Part shown: piece by piece, positions 51,303-60,522 of the stretch
Layout: each line of letters starts with the position of its first letter
How positions within the stretch are numbered: the first letter of the stretch is position 1
Notes under the pieces: generated by a model
The model's database searches: none
Seen by the model: the letters and a program-made list of their open reading frames with translations, nothing else
What the model was told of the DNA's origin: nothing
Program-made: the position numbers and the translations under genes
Source: Bacteroidales bacterium
Lineage (GTDB): Bacteria > Bacteroidota > Bacteroidia > Bacteroidales > Tenuifilaceae
Direction: 5' to 3'
DNA length: 64,000 nucleotides
Assembly (NCBI GenBank): GCA_020636845.1
Contig: JACJXD010000002.1
Span: 186,001-250,000, forward strand

Positions 51303-52682
51303 ATGCCTACCGACAGAAATAAAGTGGAGCAATACTCTAAGGCTTATGAACGATTAAAATTTTATCAGGATTTTATGTTTCGGTTGTACTTTAAAACCGA
51401 AGTAGTAGGTCTCGATAAGTTACCCGAAAATGCCACCTTAATTTTTGCGCCAAATCATCAGAATGCGTTAATTGATGCGTTAGCTATTCTTACCATAAAA
51501 AGGAAATGGCAGCCTGTTTTTTTGGCTAGGGCTGATATTTTTAAGAAACCCTTACTATCGAAAATTCTAACGTTTCTTAAAATAATGCCTGTTTATCGAA
51601 TTCGTGATGGATACGAAAATTTGTCGTTAAACGATTCGATATTTAAAAAAACTATGGATGTCCTTCGAAACAAAAATGGATTAGTTATTCTACCAGAAGG
51701 AAATCATGCAGGATTTAAAAGGTTGCGTCAATTAAAAAAAGGAATTGCCCGAATTGCATTTCAGGCAGAGGAGGCATCGAGCGAAAGTTTAAACATTCAT
51801 ATTGTACCTGTAGGTTTGGAATACAGCAATTACGTTAAGTACCACAGTAAGTTGCTCATTCGAATTGGAGACCCTTTCCCTATAAGTAAATACCTTAGCC
51901 TTTATAGGGAAAATAAAGCACAGGCATATAATACTTTAATCGATGAATTAAGGGATAGGTTAAAGGAGGAGATTATTAATATTGATAGCGAGGAATACTA
52001 TAACGGCTATCTTTCTGTGATGGATATATTCACAGACCGTTTTATAAAGGAGCAAAAGATAAAACCTACGCAGAATCATAAGTTTATCATTAATAAAAAA
52101 CTGGTAACCCTCCTTGATGAGACAAAGGCGAAAAACGAGAAAAAATACGAGTCGTTTATGTCTAGTGTAAATCGCTATGCTGAGTTATTAGAAAAGTTTC
52201 ATATCCCAAGTGGAGGAATTCCTCTTAAAGCAAAAAAAATCTTTTTGCTGCCATTGCAATTGCTACTAATACTTCTTTTTTCACCTTTAGCATTGTACGG
52301 ATTTGTAAATCATGCAATATCTATCCTAGGGGCTTATTTTTTAAGCAATAAGTTCGAAGATGTACAGTTTCATAGCTCGGTTCGTCATGGCATTATATTG
52401 ATATTGCTACCACTTTCATACTTAATTCAATTTTTAGTTGTTGGTTTTATTTTTGGATTTATTTGGTATGCTTTTCTATATCTTGTAACGCTACCGTTGA
52501 GTGCCATTATATTGTATAATTGGAGAGAGACCTGTTTTAGAGTGGCCGATACTGTAAATGTTGTGTGGTTAACTTTAGTACAAAATAAGAGTATTAAAGA
52601 AGTGAATGCGTTAAATAGCGAAATTTATAGTTGGCTTAAGCAACGTATTAGTATTAAAAATGCTGCAAGAAGTAAATCTTAA
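51303..52682 (+). CDS. PlsC-like 1-acyl-glycerol-3-phosphate acyltransferase
   Basis: 459 residues, longer than a basic PlsC. The acyltransferase domain (about 30-230) has NHQNALIDAL (His52, Asp58, an HX5D spacing rather than HX4D) and LPEGNHAG as the glycerol-phosphate-binding motif. The C-terminal half has about three or four membrane helices (about 310-430), with a linker of charged helices between. It probably acylates a glycerol phosphate or similar lipid acceptor at the inner membrane. The HX5D spacing also occurs in some eukaryotic-type GPATs, so it is likely functional. Co-transcription with the symporter gene is likely. Confidence 0.83.
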   Translation: MPTDRNKVEQYSKAYERLKFYQDFMFRLYFKTEVVGLDKLPENATLIFAPNHQNALIDALAILTIKRKWQPVFLARADIFKKPLLSKILTFLKIMPVYRIRDGYENLSLNDSIFKKTMDVLRNKNGLVILPEGNHAGFKRLRQLKKGIARIAFQAEEASSESLNIHIVPVGLEYSNYVKYHSKLLIRIGDPFPISKYLSLYRENKAQAYNTLIDELRDRLKEEIINIDSEEYYNGYLSVMDIFTDRFIKEQKIKPTQNHKFIINKKLVTLLDETKAKNEKKYESFMSSVNRYAELLEKFHIPSGGIPLKAKKIFLLPLQLLLILLFSPLALYGFVNHAISILGAYFLSNKFEDVQFHSSVRHGIILILLPLSYLIQFLVVGFIFGFIWYAFLYLVTLPLSAIILYNWRETCFRVADTVNVVWLTLVQNKSIKEVNALNSEIYSWLKQRISIKNAARSKS

Positions 52683-52696
52683 TAGATTTGTTTTGT

Positions 52697-52728
52697 AAAA
52701 AAAAAGGCGGTTTTAAACCGCCTTTTTT
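52697..52728. terminator. Bidirectional terminator
   Basis: AAGGCGGTTT and AAACCGCCTT form a tight stem (52704-52724) with A and T runs on either side. It serves both the acyltransferase gene and the convergent GTPase gene. Confidence 0.88.
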
Positions 52729-52746
52729 CGTGATAAATTAGTTCTT

Positions 52747-54087
52747 TTATTTCAACTTATGATTTTTTACAAAATCTTCAAGAACACCTTTAAGATCTGG
52801 TAATCCAATTTCTGCTAAGTCGTAGAATACTCGTGTAGTTGGTTTTTTAATCTTAATTATTCGGTTAAGATCAATAGGAGTTCCTATTACTACAGTGTCG
52901 CAATCGGTATTGTTAATGGTTGCTTCGAGGTCCTTTAGTTGTTGTTCGCCATAACCCATTGCAGGTAGAATATTGCCAATGTTAGGATAAATTTGGTATG
53001 TTTCTTTTAGTTTTCCTACCAAGTAAGGACGAGCATCAATTTCTTCAGCAGCCCCAAATTTACGGGCAGCAATTGTTCCTGCTCCAATTTTCATTTCACC
53101 GTGAGTTAATGTTGGCCCGTCTTCAACTATTAAGCAACGTTTTCCGGTAATAAGTTCGGGTTTATCAACTTTAATTGGCGAAGCAGCATCAACAACAATT
53201 GCTTTGGGGTTGTTGTTACGAATGTTTTCGCGAACTGTTTGAATTCCTTCCGGAGAAGCGGAATCCATTTTGTTAATTACAACAACATCGGCCAAGCGTA
53301 GGTTAACTTCGCTTGGATAGTAACTAATTTCGTTACCGGGGCGGTGCGGGTCAACAACGGTAACAGTTAAATCTGGTTTATAGAACGAAAAATCGTTGTT
53401 TCCACCATCCCAAAGAATTACATCGCAACCGCTAGGATCTTTTTCAGCTTCGCGAAGAATTGCTTCGTAGTCAACACCAGCATAAATAACGTTTCCACGA
53501 ACTACATGTGGTTCGTATTCTTCCATTTCTTCAACAGTACATTTATGCTTTTTAAGGTCGTCGATAGTGGCAAAACGTTGTACTTTTTGCTTAGCAAGAT
53601 CGCCGTAAGGCATTGGGTGACGAACAGCTACAACCTTAAGTCCTAACCCCATTAAGTATTCGATAATCTTACGAGAAGTTTGCGATTTTCCACAACCTGT
53701 ACGTGTTGCTACAACGGCAATTACAGGTTTTGTGCTTTTTACCATTGTTTCGTTAGGTCCGAGTAGTATAAAGTTTGCCCCTGCGGAATTAACAACGGCG
53801 CTTATGTGCATTATACGCTGGTATTTTACATCGCTGTATGCAAAAACACAGTCTTGTACGTTTTGTTCTTTAATAATCTTAGTTAGGTCGTTTTCTGAAA
53901 CAATGGGAATTCCGTTAGGGTAGAATTTGCCGGCAAGTTCTTTAGGGTATTTGCGACCATCAATATCAGGAATTTGAGCGGCTGTAAATGCTACAACATT
54001 GTACTCTTCCTTATCGCGGAAAAAAGTATTGAAATTGTGGAAGTCTCTTCCAGCAGCTCCAATAATAACAACATTACGTTTGTTCAT
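52747..54087 (-). CDS. GTPase similar to cyclic 2,3-diphosphoglycerate synthetase
   Basis: 446 residues. An N-terminal Rossmann-like part (1-about 115, VVIIGAAGRDFHNFN) precedes a P-loop domain with ATRTGCGKSQTSRK (residues 127-140), DVILWDGGNND and VVINKMDSA, a NKxD-type base-recognition loop. This is the COG2403-like family, whose named member makes cyclic 2,3-diphosphoglycerate in thermophilic methanogens. Bacterial homologues have no established role. Unlike its neighbours, it has a strong Shine-Dalgarno sequence (AAGGAGG, 54092-54098) 4 nt before the ATG, hinting at horizontal acquisition. It appears to be monocistronic. Confidence 0.8.
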   Translation of the reverse strand: MNKRNVVIIGAAGRDFHNFNTFFRDKEEYNVVAFTAAQIPDIDGRKYPKELAGKFYPNGIPIVSENDLTKIIKEQNVQDCVFAYSDVKYQRIMHISAVVNSAGANFILLGPNETMVKSTKPVIAVVATRTGCGKSQTSRKIIEYLMGLGLKVVAVRHPMPYGDLAKQKVQRFATIDDLKKHKCTVEEMEEYEPHVVRGNVIYAGVDYEAILREAEKDPSGCDVILWDGGNNDFSFYKPDLTVTVVDPHRPGNEISYYPSEVNLRLADVVVINKMDSASPEGIQTVRENIRNNNPKAIVVDAASPIKVDKPELITGKRCLIVEDGPTLTHGEMKIGAGTIAARKFGAAEEIDARPYLVGKLKETYQIYPNIGNILPAMGYGEQQLKDLEATINNTDCDTVVIGTPIDLNRIIKIKKPTTRVFYDLAEIGLPDLKGVLEDFVKNHKLK

Positions 54088-54091
54088 AAAT

Positions 54092-54098
54092 CCTCCTT
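54092..54098 (-). promoter_or_regulatory. Strong Shine-Dalgarno sequence
   Basis: AAGGAGG on the minus strand, 4 nt before ATG 54087. The other protein-gene starts I inspected generally lack this. Confidence 0.75.
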
Positions 54099-54313
54099 AT
54101 TAGTTTTTTGATAAAGGGTAAAAAATTATCGTACACAAATTTAGAAGATTAAAGGTCAAACGAAATTCCTTAAACATTTTTTTGATTAATACAAGAAATG
54201 AGTTTGAACGTGAGTGTCTGTAAATGCAAGGGAAACAATAAATTGCACGCTGCTTTTGAAAAACATGTTAAGAAACATGTTTTGAATATGTGTAATTCTA
54301 TGTGTTTTTAGGC

Positions 54314-54345
54314 ATAAAAAAAGCACCTCTAAAAAGGGGTGCTTT
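54314..54345 (-). terminator. Terminator after tsf
   Basis: AAAGCACCTC and GGGGTGCTTT arms (one T-G pair), followed on the minus strand by a run of seven T. It ends the rplM-rpsI-rpsB-tsf cluster. Confidence 0.87.
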
Positions 54346-54364
54346 TGAGTTATAAAATATTTTA

Positions 54365-55192
54365 TCAGATGTTCAAAGAAACACGTTTAAAGGCAACAAC
54401 TTTTAAATCTTTGTCAACACCTTGAAGGTATTGACGGATGGTCATTTTGTTGTCTTTAATAAATTCTTGGTTTAACAATGTACTTTCCTTAAAGAATTTA
54501 TTAAGTTTTCCTTCGGCAATTTTATCAAGCATATTTTCGGGTTTTCCTTCCAAACGTGCTTGCTCACGGCCAATTTCAAATTCCTTTTGACGAACATCTT
54601 CGGGAACATCATCTTTATCTATCGAAACAGGGCTCATGGCTGCTACTTGCATGGCAACATCCTTTGCAACCTGCATGTCGGTTTTTTTGTTGAAACCAAC
54701 TAAAGTAGCAAGTTTATTTCCTTGGTGTATGTATGGAAAAACCATTGGAGCATCAACTTGATCGTAGAATGATAATTCCACTTTTTCACCGGTAATTCCG
54801 GAAAATTCGGTAACAAAATCATCAACTTTACGATTGTCAAGAGTTGTTTCTTTAAGTGCATCAAGGTTAGCCGGTTTAGCTGCTAATGCGTGATCTAAAA
54901 TTTTGTTGGCTACGCCAAGAAAATTTTGATTCTTGGCAACAAAGTCGGTTTCGCAGTTGAGAACTATCATTGCACCGTGTGTACCATCTTCGGAAACTTT
55001 GGCAAGGCCAGCACCTTCTCCAGCTTCGCGACTAGCACGCTTTGTTGCAATAGCTTTGCCGCGTTCGCGGATAAGTTCAATAGCTTTGTCAATATCACCG
55101 TTTGCCTCAGTCAACGCATTTTTACAATCCATTATACCAGCTCCGGTAAGTTTCCGTAGTTTAGCAACATCGGCTGTTGTAATTCCAGACAT
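54365..55192 (-). CDS. tsf: Elongation factor Ts
   Basis: 275 residues. The UBA-like N-terminus reads ADVAKLRKLTGAGIMDCKNAL. The core domain has VLNCETDFVAKN (conserved TDFV contact with EF-Tu), and the C-terminal module follows. It exchanges nucleotide on EF-Tu. It follows rpsB by 22 bp, the conserved bacterial pair. Confidence 0.98.
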   Translation of the reverse strand: MSGITTADVAKLRKLTGAGIMDCKNALTEANGDIDKAIELIRERGKAIATKRASREAGEGAGLAKVSEDGTHGAMIVLNCETDFVAKNQNFLGVANKILDHALAAKPANLDALKETTLDNRKVDDFVTEFSGITGEKVELSFYDQVDAPMVFPYIHQGNKLATLVGFNKKTDMQVAKDVAMQVAAMSPVSIDKDDVPEDVRQKEFEIGREQARLEGKPENMLDKIAEGKLNKFFKESTLLNQEFIKDNKMTIRQYLQGVDKDLKVVAFKRVSLNI

Positions 55193-55214
55193 AGTTATAA
55201 ATGTTTTATGATTA

Positions 55215-56063
55215 TTACTCTGCTTTTTCTTCTTCAGCGGAAGTTTCTTCTACGGCTTCTGCACTTTCCTCTTCTGCTTCATCTTCATCGGCTTTTGTTT
55301 TCTTTTTGCCTTTGCGAGCGCGAGTTTTGGTAGGTGCATCACCTTTCTCCTGTGCGGGTTCTTTTTCCTTTTCTGCTTTACGTTCGGTTAACCCTTCTTC
55401 AATGGCTTTAGCCATAACATCAATTATAAGAGCAATTGATTTAGAAGCATCGTCGTTTGCCGGTATTACGAAGTCAATTGGAGTGGGATCACAGCAGGTA
55501 TCAACCATTGCAATAACCGGAATGTTAAGTCTTTTTGCTTCTCTAACAGCAATGTACTCTTTTTGAACGTCAACTACAAAAAGTGCAGCAGGAAGACGGT
55601 TAAGATCGGCAATAGAGCCGAGGTTTTTTTCAAGTTTTGCCCTTTGACGTGAAATCTGTAATTTTTCACGTTTCGAAAGGTTATCTAAAGTTCCATCGTT
55701 TGCCATTTTGTCGATAGAGGTCATTTTCTTAACAGCTTTACGAATGGTTGCAAAGTTTGTTAACATACCTCCTGGCCAACGTTCGGTAACGTATGGCATA
55801 TTTATTTGCTTAATACGATCGGCAACAATATCCTTTGCTTGCTTTTTGGTAGCAACAAATAAAATTTTGCGGCCCGATTTGGCAATTTGCTTTACTGCAG
55901 CGGCAGCTTCATCGATTTTTATAACAGTTTTGTGCAGGTCGATAATATGAATTCCGTTTTTCTCCATAAAAATGTAAGGCGCCATTTTAGCGTTCCACTT
56001 ACGTTTTAGGTGACCAAAGTGCACCCCTGCTTCTAATAATTCGTCGAAATTAGTTCTGGACAT
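55215..56063 (-). CDS. rpsB: 30S ribosomal protein S2 (uS2) with charged C-terminal tail
   Basis: 282 residues. The S2 core (1-about 225) begins MSRTNFDELLEAGVHFGH and contains NMPYVTERWPGGMLTNF and PVIAMVDTCCDP. A tail of about 55 residues follows, first Lys-rich then Glu-rich (EEESAEAVEETSAEEE). S2 binds the 30S neck/platform region. A gap of 109 bp separates it from rpsI, with a weak imperfect hairpin around 56098-56120. Confidence 0.98.
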   Translation of the reverse strand: MSRTNFDELLEAGVHFGHLKRKWNAKMAPYIFMEKNGIHIIDLHKTVIKIDEAAAAVKQIAKSGRKILFVATKKQAKDIVADRIKQINMPYVTERWPGGMLTNFATIRKAVKKMTSIDKMANDGTLDNLSKREKLQISRQRAKLEKNLGSIADLNRLPAALFVVDVQKEYIAVREAKRLNIPVIAMVDTCCDPTPIDFVIPANDDASKSIALIIDVMAKAIEEGLTERKAEKEKEPAQEKGDAPTKTRARKGKKKTKADEDEAEEESAEAVEETSAEEEKAE

Positions 56064-56172
56064 TTTTTTGTTGTTTAGATTTTTTTGGCAATCGCTCAGT
56101 AGTCCTTTTTAGGAGTCTGGGCAATTTATTACTAAACTGCCTGCCAAATAATTGATAAATAATTCGAAAAAA

Positions 56173-56559
56173 TTAACGTTTACTAAATTGAAATTTCTTT
56201 CTTGCTTTTGGCCTACCTGGTTTTTTACGTTCAACCTCGCGAGGATCGCGTGTCATAAATCCATTAGTCCTTAAAGTCGATTTGTTTTCGGGATTGTACT
56301 CAACCAATGCGCGAGCAATTCCTAAACGAACAGCCTCGGCTTGGCCTGTGATGCCGCCACCGTCAAGGGTAACTTTAACATCAAAACTTTCGGCTACGTT
56401 AAGCGTTGTTAATGGCTGCTTTACTACATAGTGAAGCAACTCCGAGCTGAAGTACTCTTTTAAATCCCTACCGTTTATGGTAATGTTCCCCTTACCTTCG
56501 CTAAGGTAAACGCGGGCAACAGCCGATTTTCTTCTTCCTAGTCCGTTGTAAACCTGCAT
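56173..56559 (-). CDS. rpsI: 30S ribosomal protein S9 (uS9)
   Basis: 128 residues. It begins MQVYNGLGRRKSAVARVYL and ends with the RNA-contacting tail KKPGRPKARKKFQFSKR, whose last Arg reaches the P site. It lies 8 bp after rplM, the usual pair. Confidence 0.98.
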   Translation of the reverse strand: MQVYNGLGRRKSAVARVYLSEGKGNITINGRDLKEYFSSELLHYVVKQPLTTLNVAESFDVKVTLDGGGITGQAEAVRLGIARALVEYNPENKSTLRTNGFMTRDPREVERKKPGRPKARKKFQFSKR

Positions 56560-56567
56560 AAGTTAAC

Positions 56568-57023
56568 TTATTTAATGTTTTTTAATTCTAGTTGTTTAGG
56601 CTTTTGTGCTTCGTGAGGATGTTCAGAACCTTCGTAAACGAATAGGTTTCTAAATAATTCGGAAGCGAGCCTGTTTTTTGGTAACATGCCTTTAACAGCG
56701 TGTTCAACTACCCATATAGGTTTGCGTTGAAGCACTTCCTTTGGGGTAGTAAGACGTTGACCACCAGGGTTGCCTGTGTGATGAACATACTGCTTGTTAG
56801 TTAACTTACGTCCGGTTAAACGAACTTTTTCAGCGTTGATAACAATAACGTTATCGCCGCAATCTACGTGAGGAGTATAGCTGGGTTTGTGTTTACCACG
56901 CAAGATCTTTGCTACTTGGCTAGCTAGCCTACCAAGCACCTGATCGGTGGCATCGATCACAACCCACTCCTTGTTAACGGTTGCCTTGTTGGCCGACACC
57001 GTTTTAAAACTTAGTGTGTCCAC
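56568..57023 (-). CDS. rplM: 50S ribosomal protein L13 (uL13)
   Basis: 151 residues. The start is GTG at 57023, giving MDTLSFKTVSANKATV as in Bacteroidota L13; TAGGAG lies 6 nt upstream, a rare ribosome-binding match here. Conserved segments include VIDATDQVLGRLASQVAK, GDNVIVINAEKVRLTGRK and HAVKGMLPKNRL. It assembles early on 23S rRNA and heads the cluster rplM-rpsI-rpsB-tsf. Confidence 0.97.
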   Translation of the reverse strand: MDTLSFKTVSANKATVNKEWVVIDATDQVLGRLASQVAKILRGKHKPSYTPHVDCGDNVIVINAEKVRLTGRKLTNKQYVHHTGNPGGQRLTTPKEVLQRKPIWVVEHAVKGMLPKNRLASELFRNLFVYEGSEHPHEAQKPKQLELKNIK

Positions 57024-57091
57024 TTTAATCTCCTAACTTTTAAGTTAATACCTACTTTTGTGATCCTTTGTTTTGATAATAATCGGGGCTG

Positions 57092-57121
57092 CAAAAATAC
57101 AACTATTTATTTAAATAACAA
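57092..57121 (-). promoter_or_regulatory. Bacteroidota-type promoter for rplM cluster
   Basis: On the minus strand TATTTTTG (57092-57099) with TTG 19 bp upstream (57119-57121). Predicted leader is about 60 nt. Confidence 0.6.
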
Positions 57122-57304
57122 TACTTTTCGATTTTCCATTTTTTGACTTTGTATAAAACGATATGGCAAAAAATACTTCATTTTCTTTTGTTGTATTGCA
57201 AATTTGTCCAACTTATTTAAATAGATAATTTTTTTGTTCCAAAAATTAGTGTGCTTCAAAATAACTCTACAAATTTGACGTTTCCTTTTTTAAACAAAGG
57301 TCTA

Positions 57305-58897
57305 ATGTTGCTTTCCGAAAAACTACATCGCTATATTTTTATAGGCGCTTTAGCCATTATTCTTGTTTTTCTTCCTTTTTCACGTTTTGTTGTTAGCATT
57401 GGCATAATTACATTAACTATAAATTTTTTGGTAAGCGGAGAGTGGCAGGTTAAAGGAAAATTACTAAAGCGGAATAATTATAATTGGTTTATACTGGCTC
57501 TTTTTATTCCATTTGTGTATTCTTTACTTCAGTCTTCGAATTTAGGCTTAAGCGTAACCATTATTAAAATATGGTTACCGTTATTACTTATTCCATTTGC
57601 AATTACTTTAAGTAAGCCCTTGTCGAAAAATGAACTGAATGTTTTGCTTGGTTTGTTTGTTCTGAGCATAGTCGTATTTACGGGTGTAAGCATGGGCTAT
57701 TACTTTCATCAAAAGGCAAATGGTCCTTTTGATGCTCGTTCCCTTTCACCTTTTATTTCACATATCAGACTTTCGTTAATGGTAAATATGGCTATTGCCA
57801 TTATAGTGAATTGGCTTCAAAATACGCATGAATTTAAAGTTTGGATGGTAGTAATGTTGCTTGCAATTTCGATTTGGCTAAGTATTTATCTTTTTATTTT
57901 GGGTGCTTTAACCGGCGTTTTTATGTTAGTGGTGTTAGCCTTGTTTGTATTGGTAAAACAACTGTTAAAATTTAATGGTGAGGCAAAATACTATATTGCT
58001 GTGACTGGGTTAACGACAATGTTTATATTTTCCTTTTTTATTGTTCGACTAGTAAATCAGTTTTATGCTCGGAATATTGTAAATGAGCAAACTCTTCCGA
58101 AAAAGACAGTTAATGGAAATTTGTATAAGCATGATGTTAAAAGTGAAGAGTACGAAAACGGAAACAATGTGTATTTATTCGTTTGCGAGGCAGAGTTAGA
58201 AAGAAATTGGAACAAGCGAAGTGATATTAATTTCGATGCAAAGGATAAAAGGGGACAGTCTGTAAAGAAAACATTATTAAGATACCTTGCATCAAAAGGA
58301 CTTGCAAAAGATTCTGTGGGAATGTGGAAGTTGGATTCTGTTGATATTAGTTTAATTGAAAAGGGGTTGCCAAATGTTCTATATCGGAGTTCTGTTTTTG
58401 GTTTCCAAAACAGACTTTACGAGTTTTTATGGGAATTAAGAGCGTACAACGAAAAAGGGCAGGTGGCCAACGGGTCCTTTGTGCAACGTTTGGTGTACGC
58501 AAAAGCGGCATGGTATGTAATAAAGCAGAATGTTTTATTTGGAACTGGTTATGGGGACGTCCATGCAACTATGGATAAATATTACAATTCGCTGAATGTT
58601 GATTTTCCCGAAAACTTGAGATTTATGCCGCATAATCAGTATCTAACCATTTTTGCTTCAACGGGCGTTGTAGGCTTATTACTCTTTTTGGTAGGCTTCC
58701 TTTTTCCTTACTTTAAGCATCATCGTACAAAAAGTTTTTTGTCCACTTTTTTCATGGTAATGATTCTTTTGTCTATGCTTACGGAAGATACGTTGGATAC
58801 ACATATTGGTGTGACATTTACTGCTATTTTTTGGACAATGTGTATTTTTGCAGATACAAATTCCATAACTCTAAATGAACGCCGTTCGACTGACTGA
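57305..58897 (+). CDS. O-antigen ligase / polymerase-like membrane protein
   Basis: 530 residues from ATG 57305; a GTG at 57251 in frame adds 18 residues. About ten to twelve membrane helices are interrupted by a large soluble loop (about 265-410). The C-terminal part FMPHNQYLTIFASTGVVGLL is the Wzy_C (O-antigen ligase) signature with its conserved His. Members ligate or polymerise surface glycans on undecaprenyl carriers at the periplasmic side; some glycosylate proteins. Which role applies is unknown. Its 3' end overlaps the glycosylase gene by 23 bp. Confidence 0.83.
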   Translation: MLLSEKLHRYIFIGALAIILVFLPFSRFVVSIGIITLTINFLVSGEWQVKGKLLKRNNYNWFILALFIPFVYSLLQSSNLGLSVTIIKIWLPLLLIPFAITLSKPLSKNELNVLLGLFVLSIVVFTGVSMGYYFHQKANGPFDARSLSPFISHIRLSLMVNMAIAIIVNWLQNTHEFKVWMVVMLLAISIWLSIYLFILGALTGVFMLVVLALFVLVKQLLKFNGEAKYYIAVTGLTTMFIFSFFIVRLVNQFYARNIVNEQTLPKKTVNGNLYKHDVKSEEYENGNNVYLFVCEAELERNWNKRSDINFDAKDKRGQSVKKTLLRYLASKGLAKDSVGMWKLDSVDISLIEKGLPNVLYRSSVFGFQNRLYEFLWELRAYNEKGQVANGSFVQRLVYAKAAWYVIKQNVLFGTGYGDVHATMDKYYNSLNVDFPENLRFMPHNQYLTIFASTGVVGLLLFLVGFLFPYFKHHRTKSFLSTFFMVMILLSMLTEDTLDTHIGVTFTAIFWTMCIFADTNSITLNERRSTD

Positions 58898-59444
58898 AAA
58901 TTTTTTTACCCGCGATGTTTTAACCGTAGCACCCGAACTTATTGGGAAAGTATTAGTCAGACAATTTCCGGATGGAAAGGCAATAAAAACCATTATTACC
59001 GAGGTTGAAGCCTATAAAGGAATCGACGACTTGGCTTGTCATGCAAGTAAGGGCAAAACCCCGCGCAACGAGGTTATGTTTATGAATGGGGGATTGATTT
59101 ACGTATATTTAATTTATGGAATGTACTGGATGCTTAACTTTGTTACTGCTACACCCGAAAATCCTCAAGCCGTTTTGATTCGAGGCATACACGATTGTTC
59201 TGGTCCTGGTCGATTAACCCGAAAGTTGGAGATAGATAAAAGTTTTTATGGTGAAAACCTGTGTCTTTCGGATAGAATTTGGGTTGAAGATTTTGGTTTG
59301 TCTCTTTCTTATAGTAAGTCTGCTCGAATCGGTGTTGACTATGCCGGTCCATTTTGGGCTAAGGTTCCTTGGCGTTTTTTTGCTGAGGAGACAGTCGTTG
59401 AAAAAATTGTAAACAGCGTTAATTTTCCAACCATGTTAGGTTAA
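58875..59444 (+). CDS. 3-methyladenine DNA glycosylase (AAG/MPG family)
   Basis: 189 residues. AAG-fold features are FFTRDVLTVAPELIGKVLVRQ, the catalytic Glu in ITEVEAYKGIDD, the ACHASKGKTPRNEVMF loop, YVYLIYGMYWMLN, and SGPGRLTRKLEI. It removes alkylated or deaminated purines. The length is typical of bacterial members. It is translationally coupled to the preceding O-antigen-ligase-like gene, a functionally unrelated neighbour. Confidence 0.93.
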   Translation: MNAVRLTENFFTRDVLTVAPELIGKVLVRQFPDGKAIKTIITEVEAYKGIDDLACHASKGKTPRNEVMFMNGGLIYVYLIYGMYWMLNFVTATPENPQAVLIRGIHDCSGPGRLTRKLEIDKSFYGENLCLSDRIWVEDFGLSLSYSKSARIGVDYAGPFWAKVPWRFFAEETVVEKIVNSVNFPTMLG

Positions 59445-59488
59445 ATGGGTTAATTTTATGACACAGAAATTTTAAATATAGGATTACC

Positions 59489-60433
59489 ATGAAAATTGTT
59501 TTTGCCGAGCCAATTGGCGTCTCAAAAGAGTTAAGGGAATCGTTTAATAGTGAAATGCAAAAAATGGGAAACGAAGTAAAGTATTTCGACAACCCAATTT
59601 CCTCTCAAAATGAACTAGGCAGCAGAATAGAAGATGCCGAAGTTATTGTGTTGGCAAACTATCCATTGTCGATAGATGCAATAAAAAGGGCTAAAAAGTT
59701 GAAGTTTATTTCCGTAGCATTTACGGGTGTCGATCATATTCCTCTCGATTATTGCAGAGAAAACAATATTAAGGTTAGTAATGCTGCTGGTTACAGCACC
59801 CGAGCTGTTGCGGAACTGGCAATTTCGTTGGCAATTTCGTTGTTGCGTAACGTATTGCCTCTTGATGTTTCTACCCGAAAAGGGCAAACTCGAAACGGCT
59901 TTTTAGGTCGCGAATTATATGGCAAAACATTTGGAATTGTTGGTTTCGGAAATATTGGACAAAAAGTAGCCATGTTAGCCTCTGCGTTTGGGTGTAAGGT
60001 TGTGGTTAACACTCGTACCGTGCGAAATGAATTTAACGTAGAGTACATGTCTATTGAAGACCTTTTCAAAGTTTCCGATATAATTTCTCTTCATGTTCCT
60101 GCCAACAAGCAAACAGCCGGATTAGTTAACCAAAGGTTAATTTCTTTAATGAAACCTGATTCCATTTTAATAAATACAGCTCGTGGTGCCGTTGTTGATT
60201 ATAATGCTTTGGCAGCAGCACTTAAAAATGGCTTAATAGCAGCAGCGGCAATTGATGTTTATGAAAAAGAGCCGCCATTAGAGGCTTCTCATCCTATTTT
60301 AAGCGCTCCTAATACAATATTATTACCGCATGTTGGCTATGCAACAAAAGAAGCAATTGCCGAGAGAGCAGAGATTGTTGTTACTAACATTAAATCGTGG
60401 CTTGAAGGTAAAACTCAAAACGCAGTTATATAG
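59489..60433 (+). CDS. D-isomer-specific 2-hydroxyacid dehydrogenase
   Basis: 314 residues. The NAD-binding domain has GIVGFGNIGQKVAMLA. Catalytic residues fit NTARGAVVDY (Arg), DVYEKEPPLE (Glu) and HVGYAT (His). The family reduces 2-keto acids (glycerate, lactate, phosphoglycerate dehydrogenases); the substrate is uncertain, with no ACT domain to indicate serine feedback. Not clearly linked in an operon. Confidence 0.9.
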   Translation: MKIVFAEPIGVSKELRESFNSEMQKMGNEVKYFDNPISSQNELGSRIEDAEVIVLANYPLSIDAIKRAKKLKFISVAFTGVDHIPLDYCRENNIKVSNAAGYSTRAVAELAISLAISLLRNVLPLDVSTRKGQTRNGFLGRELYGKTFGIVGFGNIGQKVAMLASAFGCKVVVNTRTVRNEFNVEYMSIEDLFKVSDIISLHVPANKQTAGLVNQRLISLMKPDSILINTARGAVVDYNALAAALKNGLIAAAAIDVYEKEPPLEASHPILSAPNTILLPHVGYATKEAIAERAEIVVTNIKSWLEGKTQNAVI

Positions 60434-60470
60434 AGCAATATAATAATTGCAAAAATTTTTGTTGAAAAAG

Positions 60471-60502
60471 TTTGGTGCTATTAATCAAAAAATATACATT
60501 TG
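60471..60502 (+). promoter_or_regulatory. Promoter for tRNA-Asn
   Basis: TTTG (60471-60474), a 20-bp spacer and TACATTTG (60495-60502), with the mature tRNA starting 21 bp later. A very good match to the phylum consensus. Confidence 0.7.
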
Positions 60503-60522
60503 CACCGCAATTGAAACAGCAC

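Noticed and set aside
56064..56172. Structured rpsB leader as an autoregulatory RNA
   Set aside because: Pairing around 56098-56120 is broken by several mismatches and is not convincing.
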